Positions 25,035-42,893 of a DNA stretch of 64,000 bases are shown here, piece after piece (the stretch's first letter is position 1; each line of letters begins with the position of its first letter). Below the pieces are notes generated by a model. It saw only the letters and a program-made list of their open reading frames with translations, did no database searches and was not told where the DNA came from. The stretch is from Lucifuga dentata (Eukaryota; Chordata; Actinopteri; Ophidiiformes; Bythitidae). A program made the translations under genes and the position numbers. Location of the stretch: the NCBI GenBank assembly GCA_014773175.1, contig VXCM01000313.1:1-64000 (forward strand), in the 5' to 3' direction.

Positions 25035-25037
25035 GGT

Positions 25038-25086
25038 GGTGGTACACAAAATGATTTGATGTCATCAAATCATTTTGTGTACCACC
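25038..25086. repeat. Perfect 24-bp palindrome with 1-nt centre
   Basis: The left arm starts GGTGGTACACAAAATGATTT and its exact complement follows after a single T. It shares its core with the hairpin at 24924-24983. Confidence 0.9.
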
Positions 25087-25121
25087 AACAAACCCAAAAT
25101 ATATTGTGAGTTTGTTGGTGG
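25082..25121. repeat. 12-bp inverted repeat overlapping the palindrome
   Basis: CCACCAACAAAC pairs with GTTTGTTGGTGG across a 16-nt loop. The left arm overlaps the end of the preceding palindrome, so the two folds are mutually exclusive. Confidence 0.85.
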
Positions 25122-25175
25122 CACGAAACGAGTAAAGAAGACGTGCATTTGGAAAGCATGAAAGTTCAGCATATT

Positions 25176-25181
25176 TTTATT
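25176..25181 (-). promoter_or_regulatory. Candidate poly(A) signal of the gpr148-like gene
   Basis: AATAAA on the minus strand about 330 bp downstream of the stop codon. It is the first clear hexamer after the gene. Confidence 0.4.
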
Positions 25182-25511
25182 TGGATTTATACTACAGTAA
25201 TTGTTCTGGCAGGAATCAAAGAAAAATAGATACTATTAAACCACCAAAACAATGAAGTGCTTTAAAACAGAAACACACACATTTGGCAGGGATATTGAAT
25301 TCTTCATTTAGATTTATGTTTCACAGCAGTCATGAGATGTGTTTTGTTAAAAGATGAGAATGACAAAGGGGTGTCTGAGGTGAACCAAACTTCATCCAGC
25401 AACTGAGACAAGGTGCATACAATAGAATATAATATCAGACTAAAACACTGATGAAGTTGAAATGCAAATTCTTATTTCACTGGGTAATGTGTATGAACAT
25501 CTGATGTGTCT

Positions 25512-26468
25512 TTAAGCCACGGTGACCTGACTGAGCCTGCTGTGCCAATGCAGCAGCTGTAGCAGAGTATCAGAGATCTCCCTGTACCTCAGCCCATACA
25601 GGAAGGGAGCTAAGGCCCTGGGCAGCAACATAAACACACACATATTGACTGTGCTGATCCACACACGAACATCCTGACTTATCTCTTCCTTCTGGAACAG
25701 GAAGAGCTCTGTGGTGAAGATTATACCAGGGGCAAAGTAGAGCAGGAGCAGAACCCCGTGGGCCAACAGGGTGACCCGGGCCCTGGAAAAGCGGCAATGC
25801 CAGATGCCCTGGGTCTTAGTTACCATGTAGAGCCGAATGTAGCAGTAAAAAATGAGCATGGCACAGACGATTGCAGCTACAAAGAAGTAGATGTGGATCC
25901 CAGTCATGTTTGTGGCTTTAATGAACCCAAGGGAGATGAGGACCAGACACACAGCCACCTGTTCATGTGAATGTTCCATTTCCAACTCCATCATGATCAC
26001 TAGTGAGAAAGGGTACAGAGCTGCCACCACCCAAACCCCCACAAGTATACGGCGAGTGCGTGCAGGTGGAAGCAGATCATGATAATGGAGGGGCCAGCGG
26101 ACTGCTGCGTAGGTGTCAGCCACCATGAGGGTGATGGTGAGAACAGCACAGGAGTAGACAGTGACGGTGACAGCCGTGAGCAGCTCACAAACTAACCAGG
26201 ACATCTCAGCTCCCACAGCATTACAAATCACTATAGCCAGGTTCAGGATGAGGAAGAGAATATCTGCTGTCAGGGTGTTGGCCAGCAGCAGGTAACGTGT
26301 CTCCTGACGTAGCGCACGGGACAGGAAAATACAAGTCAAGAGCAAAGGGTTGGCTACCAAAGCGCTCAAAGTGATAACAGTGGTAGGGATGAAGAAAAAT
26401 TCTAGGTGCCACCTCTGCAGACTGTCAATCCATTCCTGTGTGAGGTTGGAAATTTTTAGTGAAGTCAT
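25512..26468 (-). CDS. gpr148: GPR148-like orphan class A G-protein-coupled receptor
   Basis: A single-exon coding region of 318 residues (human GPR148 about 347). It has seven hydrophobic segments, at about residues 24-49, 60-82, 94-122, 141-160, 190-212, 230-252 and 270-293. Class A hallmarks kept are D69 in TM2, C94 at the top of TM3 paired with C174 in loop 2, W146 in TM4, and N-glycosylation sequons at N8 (NLT) and N187 (NMT). The block TQGIWHCRFSRARVTLLAHG before TM6 and LLPRALAPFLYGLRYR in TM7 match GPR148 specifically. The DRY position reads DTY (118-120), TM6 lacks the CWxP tryptophan (FAPG), and NPxxY reads APFLY (287-291). Ligand unknown. The start MTSLKISNLT is the first ATG in the open frame. 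The frame stays open upstream of it to a possible acceptor (CATCCACAG) near 26590, so a spliced 5' leader is likely. Symbol rests on remembered motifs. Confidence 0.85.
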   Translation of the reverse strand: MTSLKISNLTQEWIDSLQRWHLEFFFIPTTVITLSALVANPLLLTCIFLSRALRQETRYLLLANTLTADILFLILNLAIVICNAVGAEMSWLVCELLTAVTVTVYSCAVLTITLMVADTYAAVRWPLHYHDLLPPARTRRILVGVWVVAALYPFSLVIMMELEMEHSHEQVAVCLVLISLGFIKATNMTGIHIYFFVAAIVCAMLIFYCYIRLYMVTKTQGIWHCRFSRARVTLLAHGVLLLLYFAPGIIFTTELFLFQKEEISQDVRVWISTVNMCVFMLLPRALAPFLYGLRYREISDTLLQLLHWHSRLSQVTVA

Positions 26469-26589
26469 TTTATCTTTGGCTTTTGAAGTGAAAAAGATGA
26501 GAAAATTCTCCTTCAAATTCAATTTTCCTGATGATGATAATGATAATGATGATGTGTAGCGTATTTCCCAAAGCAGCTTCCTGGCTTTC

Positions 26590-28400
26590 TGTGGATGAAA
26601 ACACAGCCATAAATCAATATTGTCAGTTACATCTTCATAATTCAGTTGTTTTGACAATGCAGTAAATGACTAGAGCAAGAGACTATTTTATATGATAATC
26701 TTGAGGCACTGAAAGGTAATTAACTATGCTGACCAACCTGGTTTTCCACATGAGAGCACAATAAATAATAACAGCAACTGTTCTCACTAGGCTGGGCAAA
26801 CCAAACATATCAGCCTCTGCTGTGGCTGATTTAGATTTGGCGTAGATTAAATGGTTGCAAAATTCATCTCATATAAATTTATAGTCTGCATCTTTGTTTG
26901 AAAGAGCAACCAAAACTTGCAAAAAAAATTCAGATGTGAATAGTTTATAGTGATGGCCTCTGGCTCTTGAGCTTTATGTTGCAAATGCAAATAAAATGCA
27001 CAGTAGTAAAGATGTAAATGAATAACAGTATGAGTCCAGGAAACTTTTTTTTTTTTTTTTTNTTTTTTTTTTTTTTTTTAACTTTTATTAAAAGAACACT
27101 ACAACAGCTGCAAGTCTTGACCAGAGTTCCCCATTTTCCACACATTTTTGTTTAGATACACAACCTTCTGAGTGTGTTGTATACATACAACCAACAAGAA
27201 GGAAAAAGATAAATAAAAAATATTTAAAATTCTTTAAAAAAAAAAAAAAGCAGAGGATTTCATTTTATTCCCACAGTATATAATTTTAATTTAATCAAAA
27301 AATTATCTTCACAGCCTTTGCATAAGCCATTCATTTTGCCAAGTATAATTTAAGGAAACATTTTTAAACTTAACCAAAACACCTGATTTCATTGTTAAAA
27401 GCCTTGTTGTTTTCAGAAAAAAAATACATACATAATTTTTCCTTTAACACTATCAGGTGACACAGCAACATTTAAAATAGTCAGTTATTAATATTTAGGG
27501 GAATAATAAAGGAATAATAATGCCTCTACACATATGACTAGATAAAACTCCTCAAATACTTACAACAAAACATGAAAATCACTTTTCTGTCCAAACTTTA
27601 CACAGACAAGAACTTATTGATTGCCCAAAGGTGAGTTTTCTTACCTGATGTCCAGAACAGAAAACAATGGGAGTATTGTGCGTCCATTAGGCTTAATGCT
27701 TCTATAAATCAATGGGTGGTTTGTACAACTTGAATCACCCACTGGCCTTATCTGTGGATGTACTCTTTGTTGACTCATACAGATAATACAGAGATGCAGA
27801 AAGCCACTTGGTTGTCACATAGTAACGGGGTGGAGCGTTCAACGTCTTTACTGTCCCTCGTGTTTGTACTTGACCAATGTCCTCTAAATATAATTCAATT
27901 TCTAAGAAATCGTTTGAAATCAGTCTAGATTAATGGATTTGATTGACATATCCCCAAACTAATTACAATGCATCAAGCATCAAGGAAGTTAATCTGAAGA
28001 AACTCTAGTTAATGAAGTCAGTAAGGAAAATCATAAGCTTTTTTTAACAGATGACAATAATATAGAAGGGAAAATTTCAACCTTGTTGACCCCTTACAAA
28101 TTTAACTTCTCAATACAGAGCTCTATTAAACTTATGTTGACATTATCACATCTCATATCCGGGTGAGGCCGCTTAGTTAATAATGATGCAATATATACCT
28201 CCAAATGAACCTGAATAAGCAATAAGACTTCAAGTTGAAACCTGACTATGTATGACTAACCCTCTGTTCAGTCTGTTTCATCATAGATAGTAGAAGAGGA
28301 TATTTGGAAAATACATTTAGTCACCATTTGTGTTTAGATTAGCATTCTCTATAGCAAGTGATAAATTCAACTTTTTTTTTTTTTTTTTNTTTTTTTTTTT
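26590..28400. other. Upstream region of the gpr148-like gene, spacer to mterf4
   Basis: AT-rich DNA without coding potential. It includes a poly-T with N at 27062 that directly follows, on the minus strand, an AATAAA-like hexamer at about 27084. A minus-strand donor (GGACATCAG then GTAAGAAAAC) near 27655 could end a non-coding first exon of the gpr148-like gene. This is speculative. Confidence 0.35.
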
Positions 28401-28419
28401 TTTTTTGTTGAAGGAAACC

Positions 28420-28425
28420 TTTATT
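28420..28425 (-). promoter_or_regulatory. mterf4: Candidate poly(A) signal of mterf4
   Basis: AATAAA on the minus strand about 77 bp after the stop codon. It is followed 12 bases later by a genomic A tract with one N (28370-28406), which could cause internal priming in cDNA. Confidence 0.5.
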
Positions 28426-28501
28426 AATGCACTGGTCATCAGAAATGGTATTTCCTGTTATCATATAATGTCCTCTTTATTTCCCAGTCTTTCCCTCATT
28501 G

Positions 28502-30996
28502 TCATTTCTTTCTCCTCTTCGTGTATCCACTTTTCCCTCCAATCTGCTCATCCCCTTCATCATCCTCCTCTTCATCATCATCAGTATCAGCTTCAATGTT
28601 GCCATGGTGCCGTTCCTCTTCCTGCCATTCTCTTGCCACCAGTCTCTGAAACACATCATACTCTTCTGCTGTTGCCCTGGCGACATGTGTGAGGAAGGTG
28701 TCTTGATCAACATTAAGGATGTTGCCCAGTTTAGGGTTGATGATGGTCGTCTGTCCTTTCTTGTCTGGGGTTTGATACTGACCCCTGCGCTCCAGGAAAC
28801 AGTGTCTACAGCGCACCTCCTCCAGGGTGAACCGGAACAACCGGGACTTCACCATCTCTGCCTGTTTGACACCCATTCTGAAGTAGACATACTGTGGAGA
28901 GATGGGTAAATATATGCTATTACACAGCAAACAGGAGGAGATATTGTAATTAGCAATATGGAATAATTTTAACTGGACACAGAATAGATCAGGTAATCAG
29001 TGGATAAATCATCAGGCCCAGGCTGAAATTAATCCATAACCAGGATTAAACCATGTGCTTCCATGTTGTTGAGACAGCCAGTTCATACATTTCAAACACA
29101 ATCATTTGTCCCCTATTGCTCACAAGTTATGGAATTATAAAATCAACAGAGGGGATATTATGTGACCTGAAAGCCATTTTTAATGTTGCACTATTCTAAG
29201 ACTAAATAACTCAGACTGTGTTTGGTCAGGTTTGAGGAAGTCAAATCTGTGGTCTAACATGGGAACAGTGTTTAAATGTGAACTTTAGTCTTCCTCTTGA
29301 TTATGAGTTTGGTTTAATCATTTTGAACTTTGTTCTCTTTCAATTTCTTGATGTTTCATTTAATATATATCTCTCGCCCCATTACCACAACAAGGATTGA
29401 GCAATAGAAACATTTTTTCAACTGTAAATAAATCATAATGTACAATATAATTATCCTTAACTGGCTAAATGTAATTAATACACAAGCTTGAAACAATCCC
29501 CGACTGTTTTGAAGATTACTTATTACAATTACATAAATCATTAGCCCATATTTGTTTTTGCCAGCTTTTTTGTTTTGTTTTTGTTTTTAAAGATATGCTG
29601 CATTTCTATAGATTTCTAACATCTGAAGTTATACTTTCTGAGAATATATATGTGGAGCAGATACAGATAAAATTCAGTTGCGCTCCTCTTAAAATCCAGT
29701 GGAGGGCAGTCACAGATTTGGTTAACTACTATGCATGTAAAAACCAAGCATAAATCTTACCAGTGCTCTTGCTTTAACCTTAGCTGAGAGATCACTAAAC
29801 TGTTGTTTTGAGAAAATTGTGGCCTTTAAAATTTTTTTTTTATAACTCTGATGATGACCTCATTTCATATAAAGTCCCTGGAGGAAGGTGAAAATTTGGT
29901 CCACCAAAGACCCAATGCCTGGAAGGTGCTCAGAAAGAAATTTGCAGTTAGCACTCCTTGATGTCACTCCATACATTCACATATAGATTAAAAATTTGAT
30001 TTCTCCCCAATTAAGGCAAAAAAAAAAAAAAAAAANAAAAAAAAAAAAAAAAAATCACACAAACGTCATGTAAACACATCCAGATCAAAATAATGAATCC
30101 ACATTGTTGTAATAATTCAAGCTTTACATGCTGACCTGGAACTTGTACTCCAGCTGACCCAGGTCTTCCTGTATTATGGCCGGACTATCTCTGAGGATAT
30201 CTGTGACCTGCTGGACTGTAAACAGGCACTTCTCTCTGAGAAACAGCATCACATATTTAATGGTCTTCACAGGCACAGTGAGGATCTGAGGGTAATGGGC
30301 CACCACTCTCTGAAGACTGCCTATGGAGAAAAATAAGGGAAAAATGTTTTGAAATTTATACAGAACACAACAATCCAAAACTGAGCTATAAGCTTAAACG
30401 GAAATATGTTTCTAAGTAAAAGCCAGTTGAAAAAAGTGAGGGGTTGGGTGGTCTGGGTTGAACTGGCCACTGCATCTAAGAGTATATTGCATGACCCTAC
30501 TGAAATACTGACACCGGACTAATAAAACCACTATCTCACCTTCAACCAAGCCCAGTTTCCTCAAGTTTCCTATGCGCTGCTGAAGCAGGGACTCCTTGAT
30601 GCTGTAAAGTTGGGGACATTTCTCCAGGAGCTTCACCACACTGGAGGGATTCAAGCCCAAAACAAAGAGAGCCGTAAGGGTGGACGCAATATGTTCAGCG
30701 ACATTTCCTCCTTTGGCTTTGGACACAGTCTGGTAAATCTGCTCTGCCTGATTATCTGTGAATCCCATGTCAAGTAAAGAGGATAGGGACAGCTCTACCA
30801 CAGACTTCCCCGGAGATGAAGCCTGTTGACGGCTGTGCTGCACTGACTCCTGGTTAGTAGAGGAACCGCGAGACCTGGAGGTGATACCCAACGGTTTAAA
30901 AAGCGAAACATGACATCTCCCACGCTGAACTTGACTGAATACATGGGAAGAGGCATTTTTCAGAATCCCGCGAAGAACGTGTGAAATAGAAAACAT
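28502..30996 (-). CDS. mterf4: Mitochondrial transcription termination factor 4 (mTERF domain-containing 2)
   Basis: MTERF4 acts in the mitochondrial matrix. It binds the rRNA methyltransferase NSUN4 and brings it to the large mitoribosomal subunit, a step needed for ribosome assembly. Three coding exons: 30540-30996, 30136-30320 and 28502-28891, giving 1032 bp in frame and 343 residues (human 381). The N-terminus is basic and hydrophobic with few acids (MFSISHVLRGILKNASSHVF), as expected for a mitochondrial presequence. mTERF repeats follow: LSSLLDMGFTDNQAEQIY, LGLNPSSVVKLLEKCPQLY, REKCLFTVQQVTDILRDSP, EDLGQLEYKFQYVYFRMGVK. The block YQTPDKKGQT is diagnostic. The C-terminal tail is acidic (DTDDDEEEDDEGDE), as in human MTERF4, but then ends in a basic stretch (TKRRKK). 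Its start codon lies about 290 bp from the pask poly(A) signal. Identity is secure. Confidence 0.95.
28892..30135. other. mterf4 intron 2
   Basis: No exon seen. It contains a poly-A with one N at about 30036, close to the acceptor side of exon 2. Otherwise AT-rich unique sequence. Confidence 0.6.
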
Positions 30997-31287
30997 GGCT
31001 GTAGTTCAGAGGTTACGTCTGTTTTTGCAACTGCAGATGTGTTAGCTTAGCTGGAGTTAGCAAGCATCAATGTTAAATCTCCGCCTGCTTGAAGCAAGCG
31101 ATTGACAAAACATTCAAAATCTGCAGAATTAGATGACATAAATAAGTACAACCTGTAGTCCCACACGAGTAGGCATGCTTGTCCGACATCAAAATACTTC
31201 CCTCTTTCAACACATGGTAATACAAAACAAGGTTCCAGGATGTTGAAATGCCAGTTTGATGAAGAAACACAAATTTCTACTAAAATA

Positions 31288-31293
31288 TTTATT
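31288..31293 (-). promoter_or_regulatory. pask: Candidate poly(A) signal of pask
   Basis: AATAAA on the minus strand about 540 bp after the pask stop. Another AATAAA lies at 31386-31391. Either would end pask just upstream of mterf4. Confidence 0.4.
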
Positions 31294-31830
31294 CGTGTAT
31301 ACCAATAAATAGATAAAATATTGTAGATACACTTACATTTTCAAATGAAAACATTTAACATAAAAACATTAAAATAAAATGTAAATTTATTAAATAAAAG
31401 CTGGAACAAGAAAACTTCCCTTTAACTTTCATCAAACTACCTTTACTGTTCACTTTATCTGAGGTAAAAACTCAAGGTTGTGGTCACTTTATGGGTTTTA
31501 GCAGCTATGTAGACACTCTATTAACACTTTAATGCTTTAAAATTTTCCTAACTTCAAATAATGAAAACATTTAACAACAAAAGACAACTTGTGGCTTTGA
31601 TCCTGCACTGCACTCTGCAATGGCAAATACATCCTCAGGCACATTTTTTGTCCCTTCAATACATTAACAATGATGTCATTACCTTTGATACTTTCTGTAC
31701 TTCAAAAAGTAAAGGTCAATTTGACTCTAAAAGTCTTTAAATGCTCTTTGAAAAGCTGCAGACTAAATAACGGACGGATGGTTGGGCTCCATTCAGCCAA
31801 AACACAGAGCTTCTCCATTAAATTTTGGTT

Positions 31831-40126
<8,296 letters not shown>

Positions 40127-40599
40127 AACTGCTATCGGATATCCAGCCGGCGAAGCTCAACCCAAATGTTACAAATTGATGTGTTGCAGCTCGATAATAC
40201 TGCCAGGTAAGTTAGTTTTCGTCTAACAACAAAAAAGTTAGTGTTACAACGGGATTGTTGCTTGTTTGCTAACTGCGTTTGCTTTGTGTATTAAATATAA
40301 CCTCACGTCGGAGAGCAGACTTGTGCGGCTTGTAAACCAAATTAGTTAACTAGCTGTTATTAAAACGACAATAAGCAGATGAATTTAGTTGACGCTAGTT
40401 GACAAGGAAACGTCACATCCCCGTGCTGTCAGGCTAGCTAGCTGCTCCTTTACTCCAAACAATATGCCGCGTGGCTATATTTAGTTCTGAAATAGCTGGT
40501 TATAAAGCAATTTTGAACGGTGTTATTCCTAGCGGACCTGACCGTAGCGTCAACATAATTTAGGCACCATTCCAGTAGATATCTCAAATAAAAGAAGCT

Positions 40600-40720
40600 T
40601 TTACTACCCTGTTTTGTCTCGAGTTTTGTAAATCGCGGGCCGATTTCATTCGAGGAAGTCCCTGGAGCCAATCAAATATCATGCTTCCAAGTGTTTCCGG
40701 TAAGTCATCCAATGAGCTTT
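40600..40720 (-). promoter_or_regulatory. pask: Probable pask promoter region
   Basis: Upstream of the pask start there is a more GC-rich stretch with a CCAAT box at 40668-40672, a second at 40708-40712, and an ETS core (TTCCGG on plus, CCGGAA on minus) at 40694-40699. No TATA box is seen. Position and motif cluster suggest the promoter; the TSS and any 5' non-coding exon are not determined. Confidence 0.45.
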
Positions 40721-40775
40721 TCCTGGGGGTTGGCACAAGACTGCAGGGGGCAACTTTTACTGTTTACATGGAAAC

Positions 40776-41181
40776 TACTGTAGCTGGCCAAAAGTACTGT
40801 ATGGACACATGGATTTATGTCATCCAGTAATGGAAATCTTACTGCTACAGCATCTGATGATATGTTTTAGACAGTAGTGTGCTTCCAATATTATGGCAAT
40901 AGTTTAGGAAGGTGCTTTCCAGTTTAAGCATGACAATGGGCCCCATATACACCTTGCATTAAAATGCAATGTGGTCTTGTTCAAATTGTGATCAGATCTC
41001 ATTCACTACTAGTAAACTTTAAATGCAGTTTGTATAATTGGAACACATTTTTGAGAAATCTGCCCACAAGTTGAATGTGTCACCCTGCCTCGTCTTCTCA
41101 CCGTGCGATGCAACTTGCCATAAATGGGTACCTTTACCTCTTATGCGGACAGCAAGTGCCCATGCAAAAAAGTTATTGGTT

Positions 41182-41217
<36 letters not shown>

Positions 41218-41410
41218 AAAAGGTGGTGCTCATCCATGGGGCAAGGAAGAAACACAGGCTTTAGCATACCTACCTATGTAGGCAGCATCCTGATAACAAG
41301 ATTGTATTTCACTGATGTAAATGAGGCAAAAGTCAGATCAATAATTTGGATTTGGAGTCCTGATCAGCAATGACACACTATATGTGCATAACATTTTGCC
41401 ATTTAGTGTA
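40776..41410 (+). mobile_element. Degenerate Tc1/mariner-like element
   Basis: The left end TACTGTAGCTGGCCAAAAGT and the right end (minus strand TACACTAAATGGCAAAATGT) resemble the terminal repeat of fish Tc1-like elements (TACACT, spacer, TGGCCAAAAGTATG). Inside, TTTAAGCATGACAATGGGCC decodes to the HDN segment that surrounds the second catalytic Asp of Tc1 transposases. Coding is destroyed, and a long poly-A run (about 41188-41214) interrupts it. It sits between the pask promoter and the kcnab1 3' end. Confidence 0.6.
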
Positions 41411-41669
41411 GGTCAAAGGATCATTCATGCAGTTTTACTTTTATTTTATTTTTAAAATAAAATAAAAGTGAAAATAAATAAAAATAAATAAATAAAATAA
41501 AATAAAATAAAATAAATAAAAGTGAAACTCAGCACTAACTAGACAGCACTAACTAGCATTACATCTGGGTTTTAAGTCATAAATAATTTCCCTTCATAAA
41601 TTGATAATATTTATAGAAAACTGATATAGATTTTCATGGGAAAACATATCACATGAGAATTATAAGCTC

Positions 41670-41675
41670 TTTATT
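41670..41675 (-). promoter_or_regulatory. Candidate poly(A) signal of kcnab1
   Basis: AATAAA on the minus strand (context CATACAAATAAAGAGC) about 1.2 kb after the stop. Confidence 0.4.
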
Positions 41676-42778
41676 TGTATGTACAAATCTGATGAACACC
41701 ACCAAAATACATGTTTGAACAGACAGAAGTAACAAAGATTAGTTCAATAACTAATAAAGCTGGTGTCTGGGAGAAGAATTGACTTTGTTCCAGAGGTTTT
41801 CATATGGCATTATTTGTGTTTACTGTCTTCATTAACTACATGGCTTTGATTATGCAACCCAAAATCTTCCCTCAGGAGAAAGAAACACCTACCAACTTTG
41901 ACTAAATAAATGTTTTAGCCATCACTTAGTCCAAATTAAAAGGGGATTAAGCAGCACAGTAGGAAAGTACACTGTAGTGTATCATAGGAAATTATACAGT
42001 GTTTTTGCATCCTAAGAATGCTAGGAATTAAAAAATGAACCAGGATAATACAAAAAACAAATAGTTGTTATCACAGGAAATAGATAACAGTCAGTACAGA
42101 TGTTCTGAAATGTATTTGAATTAAATTTAGCTCTCTTTGTATTAGCAACAACATTGTGAGCAGAGTTTCAGTTCATCTGGTATTGTAACAATTCATCACA
42201 TTGACAAGTCAGCTCCAGCTGCAAGGTTAGCATATCATCCAGTCTACTGAGACAACGCCTAATTACACACATCATCATTGATTTTGTTCTACACATCACA
42301 AACATCTAGTCAGCTAGTTCCCTGCTTCATTGGGTACAGTCTGATACACCTCATCATGTTACTGTGAACTCAGTGCACAGCCATCAATTTATGTGATGCT
42401 TTGGACAATAAATGCCCCTGCAGGGGTTCTTTTCTTAGTGCACCCACACACCATTTTATAGTAAATCATCTTTGCAAGAACAGTAACTGGTCCATGCTAC
42501 TATCAGTTAGTTTGAGCTTGGTCACACAGTCATGGAGATATATCTCCTATATTCAAATCTTTAGCTGCTTGAAACTTCTGGATCAGCAGCTTCTATACAG
42601 TATTTTGGAGCAGAGGAGAACTGCACACCAGAAATCATTTTGTTGGATCTGCTAAGGTTAGTCAAGCTCGGTCCATTGTCTGGCTGCTATAGCTGTAGCA
42701 TGCATGCTTTGTCAAGTAGCTCACTTCACAATAATGAGTACTGGCTGATGTTTATACAAAGGAGTCAAGCAACACATT

Positions 42779-42820
42779 ACACACACACACACACANCACA
42801 CACACACACACACACACACG
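42779..42820 (+). repeat. (AC)n microsatellite with one N
   Basis: About twenty AC units with N at 42796, in the kcnab1 3' UTR. Array length uncertain. Confidence 0.9.
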
Positions 42821-42893
42821 GGTAAAGTTGGGCACACAGTTGTTGTGCCATGGCTATGAGAAGTGAGTTTTGATCAGATTTCGAGCATAGTCT

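Larger units (their letters stand above)
23903..25170. other. Intergenic region between the klhl24 promoter and the gpr148-like gene
   Basis: No supportable gene on either strand. The most notable content is a set of three hairpins with a short tandem repeat between them (24924-25121). Confidence 0.5.
41411..42893 (-). other. kcnab1 3' UTR and spacer
   Basis: No ORF of note after the kcnab1 stop at 42894. A minus-strand AATAAA at 41670-41675 would give a 1.2-kb 3' UTR. It contains an AC microsatellite with one N (42779-42820) near the stop codon and AAAAT-rich low-complexity DNA at 41440-41520. Confidence 0.5.

Noticed and set aside
26469..26657. Extending the GPCR protein N-terminally to 26657
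   Set aside because: The extension has no ATG, crosses a probable splice acceptor, and has no similarity to GPR148.
27040..27110. AATAAA followed by poly-A on the minus strand as a processed retrocopy end
   Set aside because: No coding remnant lies upstream on that strand; the A tract with N is more likely low-complexity DNA.
40738..40751. CTCF-like CTGCAGGGGGCAAC near the pask promoter
   Set aside because: Too many mismatches to the core to support a call.
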